From: CAVTJL01 sp963828215 | Lineage (GTDB): Bacteria > Pseudomonadota > Alphaproteobacteria > Geminicoccales > Geminicoccaceae | NCBI GenBank assembly: GCA_963828215.1 | Contig: CAWHFO010000068.1 | Coordinates: 62,001 to 126,000, forward strand | Length of the DNA: 64,000 bases | Direction: 5' to 3' | In this document: positions 40,081 through 50,121 of the stretch, piece by piece | Position numbering within the stretch: position 1 is the first letter of the stretch | Layout of the letters: each line of letters opens with the position of its first letter | Made by a program: the position numbers and the translations under genes | Notes under the pieces: generated by a model | What the model saw: only the letters and a program-made list of their open reading frames with translations | Told to the model about the DNA's origin: nothing | Databases searched by the model: none

Positions 40081-41052
40081 ATGAACATCGTCCGCACGGG
40101 TCTCCTCCTCGCCACCCTGACCGGGCTTTTTCTCGCCATCGGCTTTCTGATCGGCGGCCAGTCGGGCCTCGTGATCGCCCTCCTGGTGGCCGTGGCCACG
40201 AATGCCTTCGCCTACTGGAACTCGGCGGCGATGGTGTTGAGGATGCACAATGCGCGGATCGTCACCCGCATGTCGGCGCCAGAGCTCTATGGGCTGGTCG
40301 AGCGCCTGGCCCAGCGGGCCGGCCTGCCGATGCCGCAGGTCTACCTGATCGAGAGCGACCAGCCCAATGCCTTCGCCACGGGCCGCGATCCGCACCATGC
40401 CGCGGTGGCGGTCACCTCCGGGATCATGCGGACCTTGACCGAGGACGAGCTGGCCGGCGTGCTGGCGCACGAGCTGGCCCACATCCGCAACCGCGACACC
40501 CTGACCATGACGGTCGCGGCGACGATCGCGGGTGCCATCGGCTTCCTGGCGCAGTTCGCCTTTTTCTTCGGTGGCATGTTCGGCGGCTCTCGGGACGGCG
40601 AGCGCACCAACCCCGTCGTGGCCCTGCTCGTCATGCTGCTGGCCCCGCTCGCTGCCGCCCTCGTGCAGACGGCGATCTCGCGGACGCGCGAGTTCAGCGC
40701 CGACCGGGGCGGTGCCGAGATCTCGGGCCGGCCGCTGTCGCTCGCCCACGCGCTGGCGCGGATCGAGCAGGTGGCGGGCGGCGTCGACCTGCCCTCGGCC
40801 GATCGCAACCCGGCCACGGCGCATCTCTTCATCATCAACCCGCTGCATGCTGGCGGCGTGGCCAACCTGTTCCGCACTCATCCCCCGACGGAGGAGCGTA
40901 TCCGCCGGCTCGTGGCCATGGCGGGCGGGCGGGCGGAGCCGCCGCGCGCGACCGCGACGAGCACGCCGCGGCGACAGACCTCTGCGGCGCCCGCCGCGCG
41001 GCGGGGCAGCGTGCCGAGCGCGGGCGGCCGCGCCGGCCCGTGGCAGTCGTGA
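40081..41052 (+). CDS. htpX: Membrane zinc protease HtpX
   Basis: A 323-residue M48 metalloprotease. Two N-terminal membrane helices (TGLLLATLTGLFLAIGFLIG; LVIALLVAVATNAFAYW), the zinc motif HELAH (H130, E131, H134), two further hydrophobic segments (AATIAGAIGFLAQFAFFF; VVALLVMLLAPLAAALV) and the third ligand region REFSADRGGAEISG. HtpX degrades damaged membrane proteins. The C-terminal ~40 residues are Ala/Arg/Pro-rich and probably disordered. The ATG at 40081 was chosen because the family starts with a short N-terminus before helix 1; a longer open frame upstream is antisense to maeB. Confidence 0.94.
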   Translation: MNIVRTGLLLATLTGLFLAIGFLIGGQSGLVIALLVAVATNAFAYWNSAAMVLRMHNARIVTRMSAPELYGLVERLAQRAGLPMPQVYLIESDQPNAFATGRDPHHAAVAVTSGIMRTLTEDELAGVLAHELAHIRNRDTLTMTVAATIAGAIGFLAQFAFFFGGMFGGSRDGERTNPVVALLVMLLAPLAAALVQTAISRTREFSADRGGAEISGRPLSLAHALARIEQVAGGVDLPSADRNPATAHLFIINPLHAGGVANLFRTHPPTEERIRRLVAMAGGRAEPPRATATSTPRRQTSAAPAARRGSVPSAGGRAGPWQS

Positions 41053-41131
41053 GGCAGGTGCTCCAGGGCCGGGGCCCGGCAGCTCGGGGAGGCGGTCGGA
41101 CAGCGCCCTGACGGGCGGTCTTCCGACGACG

Positions 41132-41164
41132 AAAAGAGCCCCGGGCGGCAGGGCGCCCGGGGCT
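41132..41164 (-). terminator. Rho-independent terminator of the phasin gene
   Basis: On the minus strand the 10-base stem AGCCCCGGGC/GCCCGGGGCT (41137–41164) is followed by CTTTTC. It lies about 67 bases after the phasin stop. A second perfect stem CCGGACGGCC/GGCCGTCCGG (41173–41182 with 41201–41210) stands between the stop and this one. Confidence 0.7.
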
Positions 41165-41230
41165 CCGGAACACCGGACGGCCCTGAGGAGGGAGGAAGGA
41201 GGCCGTCCGGATGGGGATCGTCGGCCTTGG

Positions 41231-41602
41231 TCAGGCCGCGGCGAAGCCCTTGATCTCGTCCATGTTGGCCGTGGCGCGCTTGGTCAGGATCTGCGCCACC
41301 TCGTTCTGGGCCTTGAGGCCGAGGTCGATACCCTGCTTCGCGATGGCCATGGCCTTCTCGGCATTCGCCTTCGCGTCGGCCAGGTAGGCCTCCGGCTTCT
41401 TCTGGGTGTCGACCTGACCGGCGCCCTCGAAGCCCTTGACGACGTCCTGGACCCAGCTGTGCTGGAGGCGGAGGATCGCCTGGGCGGCGTCGACCCAGAC
41501 ATGCTGGGCCTGGGTCAGGCTGTCGAGATTGGCCTTCTGCAGGGCGAAGAGGCTCTCGAGGTCGAACTTCGGAAAGGTGAGCTTGGGTGCGGTGCGGGCC
41601 AT
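41231..41602 (-). CDS. phaP: Phasin-family polyhydroxyalkanoate granule protein
   Basis: A 123-residue all-helical protein: FDLESLFALQKANLDSLTQAQ, then WVDAAQAILRLQHSWVQDVVKG, KANAEKAMAIAKQGIDLG and AQNEVAQILTKRA, the amphipathic pattern of phasins (Phasin_2). These coat PHA storage granules and limit their coalescence. GGAG lies 9 bases before the ATG at 41602. The promoter is flanked by inverted GC-A-TGCAGCAT boxes, consistent with repression by PhaR. It is followed by two strong stems. No PHA synthase gene is in the window. Confidence 0.82.
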   Translation of the reverse strand: MARTAPKLTFPKFDLESLFALQKANLDSLTQAQHVWVDAAQAILRLQHSWVQDVVKGFEGAGQVDTQKKPEAYLADAKANAEKAMAIAKQGIDLGLKAQNEVAQILTKRATANMDEIKGFAAA

Positions 41603-41618
41603 CGGTGATCTCCTAGTT

Positions 41619-41689
41619 ATGCTGCACTGCACAATCATAAAGGAAGCGGGCCGCCCTCGTTCAAGGCGCGTCATGACGCAATGCAGCAT
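41619..41689 (-). promoter_or_regulatory. Phasin promoter flanked by inverted TGC-rich boxes
   Basis: Plus strand: ATGCTGCACTGC at 41619–41630 and GCAATGCAGCAT at 41678–41689 are inverted copies (11 of 12 bases). Between them, on the minus strand, lie TTGAAC (41659–41664) and TATGAT (41634–41639), a -35/-10 pair with 19-base spacing. PhaR of other alphaproteobacteria binds TGC-rich repeats at phaP promoters, so two operator half-blocks bracketing the promoter are plausible. No phaR is in the window. Confidence 0.55.
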
Positions 41690-41736
41690 AAATTTGGAAA
41701 GCCTCCGCGCGGCCGCTCGCGGCGAGACCGCCGCGC

Positions 41737-43143
41737 TCAGATGTGGATCGGCTTGAAGAAGGTGGCCAGGGCCGCCTCCTTGATCGCCTCCTCCAGGGTC
41801 GGGTGGGCGTGGCAGGTCCGGGCGATGTCCTCGGCCGAGGCGCCGAACTCCATGGCGACGCCGATCTCGCCGATCAGCGTGCCCGCCTCGGCGCCGATGA
41901 TGTGGGCGCCCAGGACCCGGTCCGTCGCGGCGTCGGCCAACAGCTTGACGAAGCCGTCGGTGGCGCCGGTGCAGCGGGCACGGCTGTTGGCGAGGAAGGG
42001 GAATTTTCCGACCTTGTAGGCGATCCCGGCTTCCTTGAGCTGCTCCTCGGTCTTGCCGATGGAGGCCACCTCGGGTGCCGTGTAGACGACGCCCGGGATG
42101 ATGTCGTAGTCGATATGCGGCTTCTGCCCGGCCAGCTGCTCGGCGACGCAGCTGCCCTCCTCCTCGGCCTTGTGGGCGAGCATCGGGCCCCGGATCACGT
42201 CGCCGATGGCGTAGATGCCGGGGACGTTGGTCTGGAACCGCTCGTCGACCGCGACCCGGCCGCGCTCGTCGAGCGCCACGCCCACAGTCTCGAGGCCGAG
42301 CCCCTCGGTGTAGGGCCGCCGGCCGATCGCCACGAGCACCGTATCGGCCTCGATCACCTCGGGAGCGCCACCCTTGGCGGGCTCGACCGTCACGGCGACC
42401 CGGTCGCCCTTGGTCTCCACGCCGGCGACCTTGCTGCCGAGCTTGAAGGTCATGCCCTGCTTCTGGAGGATGCGCTGGAGCTGCTTGCTGACCTCGCCGT
42501 CCATGCCCGGCGTGACCCGGTCGAGGAACTCGACGACCGTGACCTTGCTGCCGAGGCGGCGCCAGACCGTGCCCATCTCGAGGCCGATATAGCCGGCCCC
42601 GACGACCAGCAGATGCTCCGGCACCTCGTCGAGGTCGAGGGCGCCCGTCGACGAGACGATCCGCTCCTCGTCGACCGTCACGCCGGGCAGCGGCATGCTG
42701 TCCGAGCCCGTGGCGATCAGGATATTCTTGGTCGCGAGCTCTTTCGTGGCCCCCTTCGCCTCGACCGCGACCTTGCCGGGGGAGGCGATCCGCCCGCTGC
42801 CGACGACGTAGTCGACCTTGTTCTTCTTGAAGAGGAACTCGATCCCCGAGGTCAGCCCTTCGACCACCTTGTCCTTGTTGTCGAGCATGGCCCCGAGATC
42901 GACCTCGAGACCGTTGACCTTGATGCCGTGAGCCAGGAAGCCGTGGCCGGCCTCCTCGTAGAGATGCGAGGAGTGCAGCAGCGCCTTCGAGGGGATGCAG
43001 CCGACATTGAGGCAGGTGCCGCCGAGGCGGCCGCGCTTCTCGACGCAGGCGACCTTGAGGCCGAGCTGCGCCGCCTTGATGGCGGCGACATAGCCGCCCG
43101 GCCCGCCGCCGATGACGACGAGATCGTAGGTGGCATCGGTCAT
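41737..43143 (-). CDS. lpdA: Dihydrolipoyl dehydrogenase (E3)
   Basis: A 468-residue FAD enzyme, the E3 of 2-oxoglutarate (and pyruvate) dehydrogenase. Seen: FAD loop VIGGGPGGYVAAIKAAQLG, redox disulfide GGTCLNVGCIPSK, NAD loop VVGAGYIGLEMGTVW and the catalytic HAHPTLEEA at the end. It reoxidises the lipoyl groups carried by SucB. It is the last gene of the mdh–suc operon but is separated from sucB by a vapBC pair. The ATG at 43141–43143 starts MTDATYDLVVIGG. Confidence 0.96.
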   Translation of the reverse strand: MTDATYDLVVIGGGPGGYVAAIKAAQLGLKVACVEKRGRLGGTCLNVGCIPSKALLHSSHLYEEAGHGFLAHGIKVNGLEVDLGAMLDNKDKVVEGLTSGIEFLFKKNKVDYVVGSGRIASPGKVAVEAKGATKELATKNILIATGSDSMPLPGVTVDEERIVSSTGALDLDEVPEHLLVVGAGYIGLEMGTVWRRLGSKVTVVEFLDRVTPGMDGEVSKQLQRILQKQGMTFKLGSKVAGVETKGDRVAVTVEPAKGGAPEVIEADTVLVAIGRRPYTEGLGLETVGVALDERGRVAVDERFQTNVPGIYAIGDVIRGPMLAHKAEEEGSCVAEQLAGQKPHIDYDIIPGVVYTAPEVASIGKTEEQLKEAGIAYKVGKFPFLANSRARCTGATDGFVKLLADAATDRVLGAHIIGAEAGTLIGEIGVAMEFGASAEDIARTCHAHPTLEEAIKEAALATFFKPIHI

Positions 43144-43171
43144 GGCGTTTCCTTCGTGTAGGATTCTTCGT

Positions 43172-43573
43172 TCAGGCTGCGCTCGCCACGCGCACGTCCG
43201 TCTGAGTAAAGTCGTCGCCCTTGAAGAGGAGGGGCGCATCGAGATGGCGGGCGAGAGCATAGGCGAACAGGTCGCCGAAGTTGAGCACCGCCGGCGGGCT
43301 GCCCCGGCCCCTGCCGAAGCGCAGCATCCCGTCCTGGGCCAGATCGAGCTGCGCTTTGTCGACCGGAACGATCTCGATGGCGCAGGCGTCGAGCAGCTCC
43401 CGTGCATCGGTGCGCCATTGCGGCTCACGTCGCAGCACCACGCACATCAGCTCGATCGCGCTGCCGGTCGAGATGGCGGGCTCGTGGGCCGCCAAAGCGG
43501 CGAGGAATCCATGCCGCTCCGGCTCGCCGAACAGGATGGCGATGATCGCCGAGGTGTCGACCACGATCCTCAC
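43172..43573 (-). CDS. vapC: VapC-type PIN-domain ribonuclease toxin
   Basis: A 133-residue PIN protein. Acidic residues of the active site: VVDTSAIIAILFGEPE (first Asp), SAIELMCVV (Glu), NFGDLFAYALA (third Asp) and LLFKGDDF (fourth). VapC toxins cut tRNA or rRNA when not bound by VapB. It overlaps vapB by four bases (ATGA) and lies 28 bases upstream of lpdA. So transcription from the TCA operon or from its own promoter must cross it to reach lpdA. Confidence 0.9.
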   Translation of the reverse strand: MRIVVDTSAIIAILFGEPERHGFLAALAAHEPAISTGSAIELMCVVLRREPQWRTDARELLDACAIEIVPVDKAQLDLAQDGMLRFGRGRGSPPAVLNFGDLFAYALARHLDAPLLFKGDDFTQTDVRVASAA

Positions 43574-43818
43574 AAGATCGGGTCGCCGTTCTCGTCGTAG
43601 AGATCCTTGTCGGTGAACCCGGGTGCCAAGTCCGGCCCCTCGTCGAACTTGCGCAGGATCGCGTCGATCTTGCGGCGACGCTCGGCGCGCTCGGCGTCCA
43701 GCTCTTTCAGACGATGCTCGAGCGCGACGCGAACGGCGTCGGTGACCGTGCTGCGGCTCAGGGCCGCCACCCGGTCGGCCAGCTCCTTTACCTTGTCGTC
43801 ACGGACGTAGAGCGGCAT
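43570..43818 (-). CDS. vapB: VapB-type antitoxin
   Basis: An 82-residue antitoxin. The N-terminus (MPLYVRDDKVKELADRVAAL) and the helix SRSTVTDAVRVALEHRLKEL match the PSK/Rv0623-type transcription-factor fold of VapB partners, while the acidic tail (FDEGPDLAPGFTDKDLYDE) should wrap the toxin. It neutralises VapC and represses its own promoter. An inverted repeat upstream of its ATG is a good operator candidate. Confidence 0.88.
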   Translation of the reverse strand: MPLYVRDDKVKELADRVAALSRSTVTDAVRVALEHRLKELDAERAERRRKIDAILRKFDEGPDLAPGFTDKDLYDENGDPIL

Positions 43819-43830
43819 GACGAGCCCTGC

Positions 43831-43856
43831 ATATTCAGCTTCGACAGCATGAATAT
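43831..43856 (-). promoter_or_regulatory. Candidate VapB operator
   Basis: Perfect inverted repeat ATATTCA-N12-TGAATAT, 13 bases before the vapB ATG. It is AT-rich in a GC-rich surrounding and also contains the -10-like TATATTC. Position and symmetry fit autoregulation by a VapB-VapC complex. Confidence 0.6.
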
Positions 43857-43894
43857 ACGCTCGCGCCGGCGCTCCGACAACGCAAGCAGGGCGG

Positions 43895-45105
43895 CTATGC
43901 GTCGAGGAGGATGCGCTGCGGGTCCTCGATGCATTCCTTGATGCGCACGAGGAAGCTCACGGCCTCGCGGCCGTCGATCATGCGGTGGTCGTAGGAGACC
44001 GCGAGGTACATCATCGGCCGCACCTCGATCTTGCCGCCGACCACCATCGGCCGCTCCTGGATCTTGTGCATGCCGAGGATGGCCACCTGGGGCGGGTTGA
44101 GGATGGGCGTCGACATCAGCGAGCCGAAGACGCCGCCATTGGTGATCGAGAAGGTGCCGCCGGTCAGCTCCTCCATGGCGAGCTTGCCGTCGCGCGCCCG
44201 CTTCCCCAGATCTCCTATCTTCTTCTCGATGTCGGCGAGGCCGAGGGCGTCCGCGTCGCGGATCACCGGGACCACCAGGCCCTGCTCGGTGCTCACCGCG
44301 ACCCCGATGTCGTAATAGTGCTTGTAGACGATCTCCTCGCCGTCGATCTCGGCGTTGGCGGCCGGGAACGCGCGGAGCGCCTCGATCGAGGCCTTTACGA
44401 AGAAGCCCATGAAGCCGAGCTTCACGCCGTGCTTCTTCGTGAAGCTGTCCTGGTAGCGGGCGCGAAGCGCCATCACCGCACCCATGTCCACCTCGTTGAA
44501 GGTGGTGAGCATGGCGGCGGTGTTCTGGGCCTCCTTGAGGCGCTCGGCGATCCGCTTCCTGAGGCGGGTCATCCTGACCCGCTCCTCGCGCGCGGCGGCA
44601 CGCGGTGCCGGGGGCGTCTCGGCGGCCGGAGCCGGCTTGGCGGTGGCGGCCCCGAGAACGTCCGCCTTGGTCACGTTGCCTTTGGGTCCGGTCGGCGGCA
44701 CCGTGCCGAGATCGATACCCTGCTCGGCCGCGATCTTGCGCGCGGCCGGCCCGGCCTGCGCGGCGCCGTCGCCCTTTTTGGCCTCCGGGCGTCGGCCTCC
44801 CTGCTGCCGGAGCTGGCGCAGGGGGCCGCTTTCGCGGCCGGCTTCGGCTCTGGCGCGGCGGCACCGGCTCCCTCCTCGATGCGGCCGATGACGGTGCCGA
44901 CCTCGACGTCCGTGCCCTCGGCGACCAGCACCTCGGCGAGCTGGCCGGCAGCGGGTGCCGGCACCTCGAGGCTGACCTTGTCGGTCTCGAGCTCGACCAG
45001 GGGCTCGTCGACCGCCACCTGGTCGCCGGCCTTCTTGAGCCAGCGGGCGATCGTCGCCTCGGTCACCGACTCACCGAGCGTTGGGACACGGATCTCGACG
45101 CTCAT
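43895..45105 (-). pseudogene. sucB: Dihydrolipoyl succinyltransferase (E2 of 2-oxoglutarate dehydrogenase), frameshift near 44800
   Basis: About 400 residues with one frame change near 44780–44815. N-terminal lipoyl domain: VPTLGESVTEATIARWLKKAG and LVELETDKVSLEV with the lipoylated lysine. After the Ala/Pro linker the E1/E3-binding segment reads GTVPPTGPKGNVTKADVL. The catalytic domain has RVRMTRLRKRIAERLKEAQ, FTKKHGVKLGFMGFFVKA and SYDHRMIDGREAVSF with the active-site histidine. It transfers succinyl to CoA. The break is in the low-complexity linker (GCCGGCTTCGGC region), all domains are intact, and the enzyme is needed for the TCA cycle, so it is almost surely a sequence error. It is followed by vapB. 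Confidence 0.93.
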
Positions 45106-45134
45106 GCTTTTTCTCTCTCTGGATCGTCGGTGGC

Positions 45135-47990
45135 TCAGAGGGTGAGGGCGTCCAGGACCAGCTGGCGCTGCTCGCGCTCGTGCTGGGCCAGGAAGCCCGT
45201 GGCGGGCGACGCGGCCGGCTTGCGCCCGGCATAGACCAGCCGCCGCTGCTCCTTGCCCTGCGCTTCCATGATGTTCTCGGCGCGCGGTGCCACGAAGAAC
45301 CAGGCGCCCATGTTGCGCGGCTCCTCCTGGCACCAGATGTAGCGGGCATTCGCCGAATAGCGGGCCAGCTCGGCCGTGAGCACCTCCTCGGGGAAGGGCG
45401 CCAGCTCCTCGAGGCGGATCAGCGCCACCTTGCCGTCCTGCCCCCGCTCCTCGCGCGCCTGCTGCAGATCATAGAAGACCTTGCCGCTGCACATCACGAC
45501 ACGCTCGACCTCGGCGTCGGCCGGCCCCGGCGGCGTCTCGTACATGACGCGATGGAAGCTCGTTCCCGGGCCCATCTCCGCCAGCGACGATACGCAGCGC
45601 TTGTGACGCAGCAGGGACTTCGGCGTCATGACGATCAGGGGTTTCCTGAAGTCCCGATGGAGCTGGCGCCGGAGCGCGTGGAAGTAGCTCGCCGGCGTGC
45701 TCGGATAGACGACCTGGATGTTGTCCTCGGCGTAGAGCTGGAGGAAGCGCTCGAGCCGGGCCGAGCTGTGCTCCGGCCCCTGGCCTTCGAAGCCATGGGG
45801 CAGGAGGCAGACGAGCCCGCACATCCGCAGCCACTTGGCCTCGCCGGAGCTGATGAACTGATCGAAATAGACCTGCGCGCCGTTGGCGAAGTCGCCGAAC
45901 TGCGCCTCCCAGAGGACGAGGCAGTTGGGGTCGGCCAGACTGTAGCCGTACTCGAATCCCAGAACGCCCTCCTCGGACAGCAGGCTGTCGAAGACCTCGA
46001 AGCTGGCCTGGTCCTCGGAAAGATTGCTCAGCGGGACCCAGCGGTCCTCGTTCTCCTGATCGCAGATGACGGCATGGCGCTGGCTGAACGTGCCCCGGCC
46101 GACATCCTCGCCGGACAGGCGGACCGGGAAGCCCTCGACCAGCAGGGTCGCCAGAGCCAGATGCTCGGCGGTCGCCCAGTCGATCCCCTCGCCGGTCTCG
46201 ATGGCCTTGTGACGCTGGCCGATGACGCGCTTGAGGCGCGGATGGGCGTGCAGGCTGTCGGGCAGCTCGGTCATCCTGAGACCGAGCTCGCGGAGGCGGG
46301 CGTCGGCACTGGCCGTCGCCCCGCGCTCATAGGCCTCGGGCGCCTTCTTGAGACCCTTCCAGGCGCCCTCGAGCCAATCGGCACGGTTCGCCTTGTAGCT
46401 CTGCGCGGCCTCGTGCGCCGCCTCGAGCTGCTTGAGGAAGGCCTCGTAGAGCCGGTCGGCCTCGCCCTCCGCGAGCACCCCCTGACGGGCGAGCCGAAGC
46501 GCATAGACCTGCCGCGTGGTGGGATGCTCGTCGATCCGCTTGTACATGAGCGGCTGGGTGAAGCCGGGCTCGTCCCCTTCGTTGTGGCCGTGGCGCCGGT
46601 AGCACCACATGTCGATGACGACGTCCTTCTTGAACTTCTGCCGGAACTCGGTCGCGAGCCGGGCCACGTGGGTCACGGCGACCGGGTCGTCGCCGTTGAC
46701 GTGGAAGATCGGGCACTGCACGCCGCGTGCCACATCCGACGGGTAGGGCGAGCTGCGGCCATAGGCCGGGCTGGTCGTGAACCCGATCTGGTTGTTGATG
46801 ATGAGGTGGACGGTGCCGCCGGTCCGGTAGCCCTTCAGCTCCGACATCTCGAGGCACTCGTGCACGACGCCCTGGCCGATGAAGGCCGCGTCGCCGTGCA
46901 TCAGGAGGCCCATCACCTGGGAACGCTCGACGTCGCCCCGCTGACGCTGCTTCGCCCGCACCTTGCCCATCACCACGGGATTGACCGCCTCGAGATGCGA
47001 GGGATTGGCGGTCAGCGACAGGTGAACGTGACGGCCCTCGTCGAGGTCGCGATCGGTCGAGGTGCCGAGATGGTATTTGACGTCGCCGGAGCCCAGGACC
47101 TCGCCATAGACGGCATGCCCCTGGAATTCCGAGAGGATGGCGGCGTAGGGCTTGCCCATCACGTTGGCCAGGACATTGAGGCGGCCGCGATGCGGCATGC
47201 CGAGGACGATCTCCTCCACGCCGAGCGCAGCGCCCGTGCGGATGATCGTCTCGAGCGCCGGGATGGCGCTCTCGCCGCCGTCGAGGCCGAAGCGCTTGGT
47301 GCCCGGGAACTTGACCTGAAGGAACTGCTCGAAGCCTTCGGTCTCCGTGAGCTGCTCGAGGATGGAGCGCTTGTCCTCGGCCGTGGTGTCGAAGATGCCG
47401 CCCGTGCCCTCGATCCGCGACTGGATCCAGCTCTTCTGCTCGGGCTCCTGGATGTGCATGAACTCGATGCCGACGGTCGAGCTGTAGGTCTTCTGGAGCA
47501 CGTCCAGGATCTGGCGGAGGGTCGCCGTCTCGAGGCCCAGCACATAGTCGAGGTAGAACGGCCGATCGAGGTCGGCGTCGGTGAAGCCGTAGGTGTGGTA
47601 GTCGAGCTCGGGGTGATGGCTGCTGCCGGTCAGCCCAAGCGGATCGAGCTTGGCGATCAGATGCCCGCGCACCCGGAAGGCGCGGATCAGCATGATGACG
47701 CGAAGATGGTCGTGGATGAGCGACTTGATGCTCGGGTCGTCGAGCCCGAGGCCGACCGGCAGGTTGAGGTTGGCCGGGGCGGGCCGCAGGTCCCGGGGCC
47801 TGGGCGTCAGCGCCGCCTTGGCCCGCTCGAAGAGCGACCTGTTCTCCGTGCCGAGCTCGTCGAAGTAGGCCCGCCAGCTCGTATCGATCGTGGACGGATC
47901 GATCAGGTAGCGGCCGTAGAGCTCATCCAGAAAGGCGCTGTTGCCGCCGTAGAGAAAAGAGGTCTGCTCGAGCTCGCGTCGTTTCGCCAT
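45135..47990 (-). CDS. sucA: 2-oxoglutarate dehydrogenase E1 component
   Basis: A 951-residue thiamine-diphosphate enzyme that decarboxylates 2-oxoglutarate and passes succinyl to the SucB lipoyl group. Seen: the E2-binding N-terminus (TSFLYGGNSAFLDELYGRY), GMPHRGRLNVLANVMGKPY, MHGDAAFIGQGVVHECL for the cofactor/Mg site, NNQIGFTTSPAYGRSS and, in the C-terminal half, SEEGVLGFEYGYSLA. The ATG at 47990 begins the normal start. It follows sucD by 67 bases and precedes sucB by 29. Confidence 0.97.
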   Translation of the reverse strand: MAKRRELEQTSFLYGGNSAFLDELYGRYLIDPSTIDTSWRAYFDELGTENRSLFERAKAALTPRPRDLRPAPANLNLPVGLGLDDPSIKSLIHDHLRVIMLIRAFRVRGHLIAKLDPLGLTGSSHHPELDYHTYGFTDADLDRPFYLDYVLGLETATLRQILDVLQKTYSSTVGIEFMHIQEPEQKSWIQSRIEGTGGIFDTTAEDKRSILEQLTETEGFEQFLQVKFPGTKRFGLDGGESAIPALETIIRTGAALGVEEIVLGMPHRGRLNVLANVMGKPYAAILSEFQGHAVYGEVLGSGDVKYHLGTSTDRDLDEGRHVHLSLTANPSHLEAVNPVVMGKVRAKQRQRGDVERSQVMGLLMHGDAAFIGQGVVHECLEMSELKGYRTGGTVHLIINNQIGFTTSPAYGRSSPYPSDVARGVQCPIFHVNGDDPVAVTHVARLATEFRQKFKKDVVIDMWCYRRHGHNEGDEPGFTQPLMYKRIDEHPTTRQVYALRLARQGVLAEGEADRLYEAFLKQLEAAHEAAQSYKANRADWLEGAWKGLKKAPEAYERGATASADARLRELGLRMTELPDSLHAHPRLKRVIGQRHKAIETGEGIDWATAEHLALATLLVEGFPVRLSGEDVGRGTFSQRHAVICDQENEDRWVPLSNLSEDQASFEVFDSLLSEEGVLGFEYGYSLADPNCLVLWEAQFGDFANGAQVYFDQFISSGEAKWLRMCGLVCLLPHGFEGQGPEHSSARLERFLQLYAEDNIQVVYPSTPASYFHALRRQLHRDFRKPLIVMTPKSLLRHKRCVSSLAEMGPGTSFHRVMYETPPGPADAEVERVVMCSGKVFYDLQQAREERGQDGKVALIRLEELAPFPEEVLTAELARYSANARYIWCQEEPRNMGAWFFVAPRAENIMEAQGKEQRRLVYAGRKPAASPATGFLAQHEREQRQLVLDALTL

Positions 47991-48057
47991 GGTCCTCGCC
48001 CCTCGCCGACCCTCAATGTACGCCGGGCGACGCGGGTTCCAAGCCGCACCATCGCCG

Positions 48058-48932
48058 TCAGCCGCGCATCGCCTCGAGCATCGTGGCACCGATCGCAGCG
48101 GGGCTCTCGGCGATGCGGATGCCGGCGCCCCGCATGGCCTCGAGCTTTTCCTCGGCGCCGCCCTTGCCGCCCGAGATGATGGCGCCGGCATGGCCCATCC
48201 GCCTGCCCGGCGGGGCCGTGCGCCCGGCGATGAAGCCTGCCACGGGCTTTCTCCTCTTGGCGCTCTTGATGACCGCCGCCGCATCCTCCTCGGCACTGCC
48301 GCCGATCTCGCCGATCATGACGATGCCCTCGGTCTCGGGGTCGGCGAGGAACATCTCCAGCACCTCGACGAACTCCATGCCCTTGACCGGGTCGCCGCCG
48401 ATGCCGACGCAGGTCGACTGGCCGAGGCCGGCGGCCGTGGTCTGCGCCACGGCCTCGTAGGTGAGCGTGCCGGAGCGCGAGACGATGCCGATCTTGCCGG
48501 GCATGTGGATGTGGCCCGGCATGATGCCGATCTTGCACTGGCCGGGTGTGATCACGCCCGGGCAGTTGGGGCCGATCAGCCGGGTGGCCGAGCCGTCCAG
48601 CGCCCGCTTGACCTTGATCATGTCCATCACCGGAATGCCTTCGGTGATGCAGACGACGAGCGGCACCTCGGCCGCGACCGCCTCGAGGATGGCATCGGCG
48701 GCGAAGGCGGCCGGGACATAGATGACGGAGGCGTCGCAGCCGGTGCGGTCGCGAGCCTCCTGGACCGTGTCGAAGACCGGCAGGCCGAGATGGCTCTCCC
48801 CGCCCTTGCCGGGCGTGACGCCACCCACCATGCGCGTGCCGTAGGCGATGGCCTGCTCGGAATGGAAGGTGCCCTGGGCGCCGGTGAAGCCCTGGCAGAT
48901 GACCTTGGTCTCGGACCCGACGAGGACGGACA

Positions 48933-48933
<1 letters not shown>
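48058..48933 (-). CDS. sucD: Succinyl-CoA synthetase, alpha subunit
   Basis: A 291-residue subunit that binds CoA and carries the phosphohistidine. Seen: VICQGFTGAQGTFHSEQAIA, KGGESHLGLPVFDTV, GPNCPGVITPGQCKIGIMPG and, near the C-terminus, GRRMGHAGAIISGG with the phosphorylated histidine. It works with SucC to make ATP or GTP from succinyl-CoA. Its ATG overlaps the sucC stop by one base (TGATG). Confidence 0.97.
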
Positions 48934-50102
<1,169 letters not shown>

Positions 50103-50121
50103 CGATCGGGCTCCGCGCGAC

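Noticed and set aside
44780..44815. Programmed frameshifting in sucB
   Set aside because: No slippery heptamer or pseudoknot was evident, the site is a low-complexity linker, and similar breaks occur in many unrelated genes of the window.
45081..48179. A 1032-codon plus-strand frame opposite sucA
   Set aside because: Same GC-driven shadow; sucA on the minus strand is complete and conserved.
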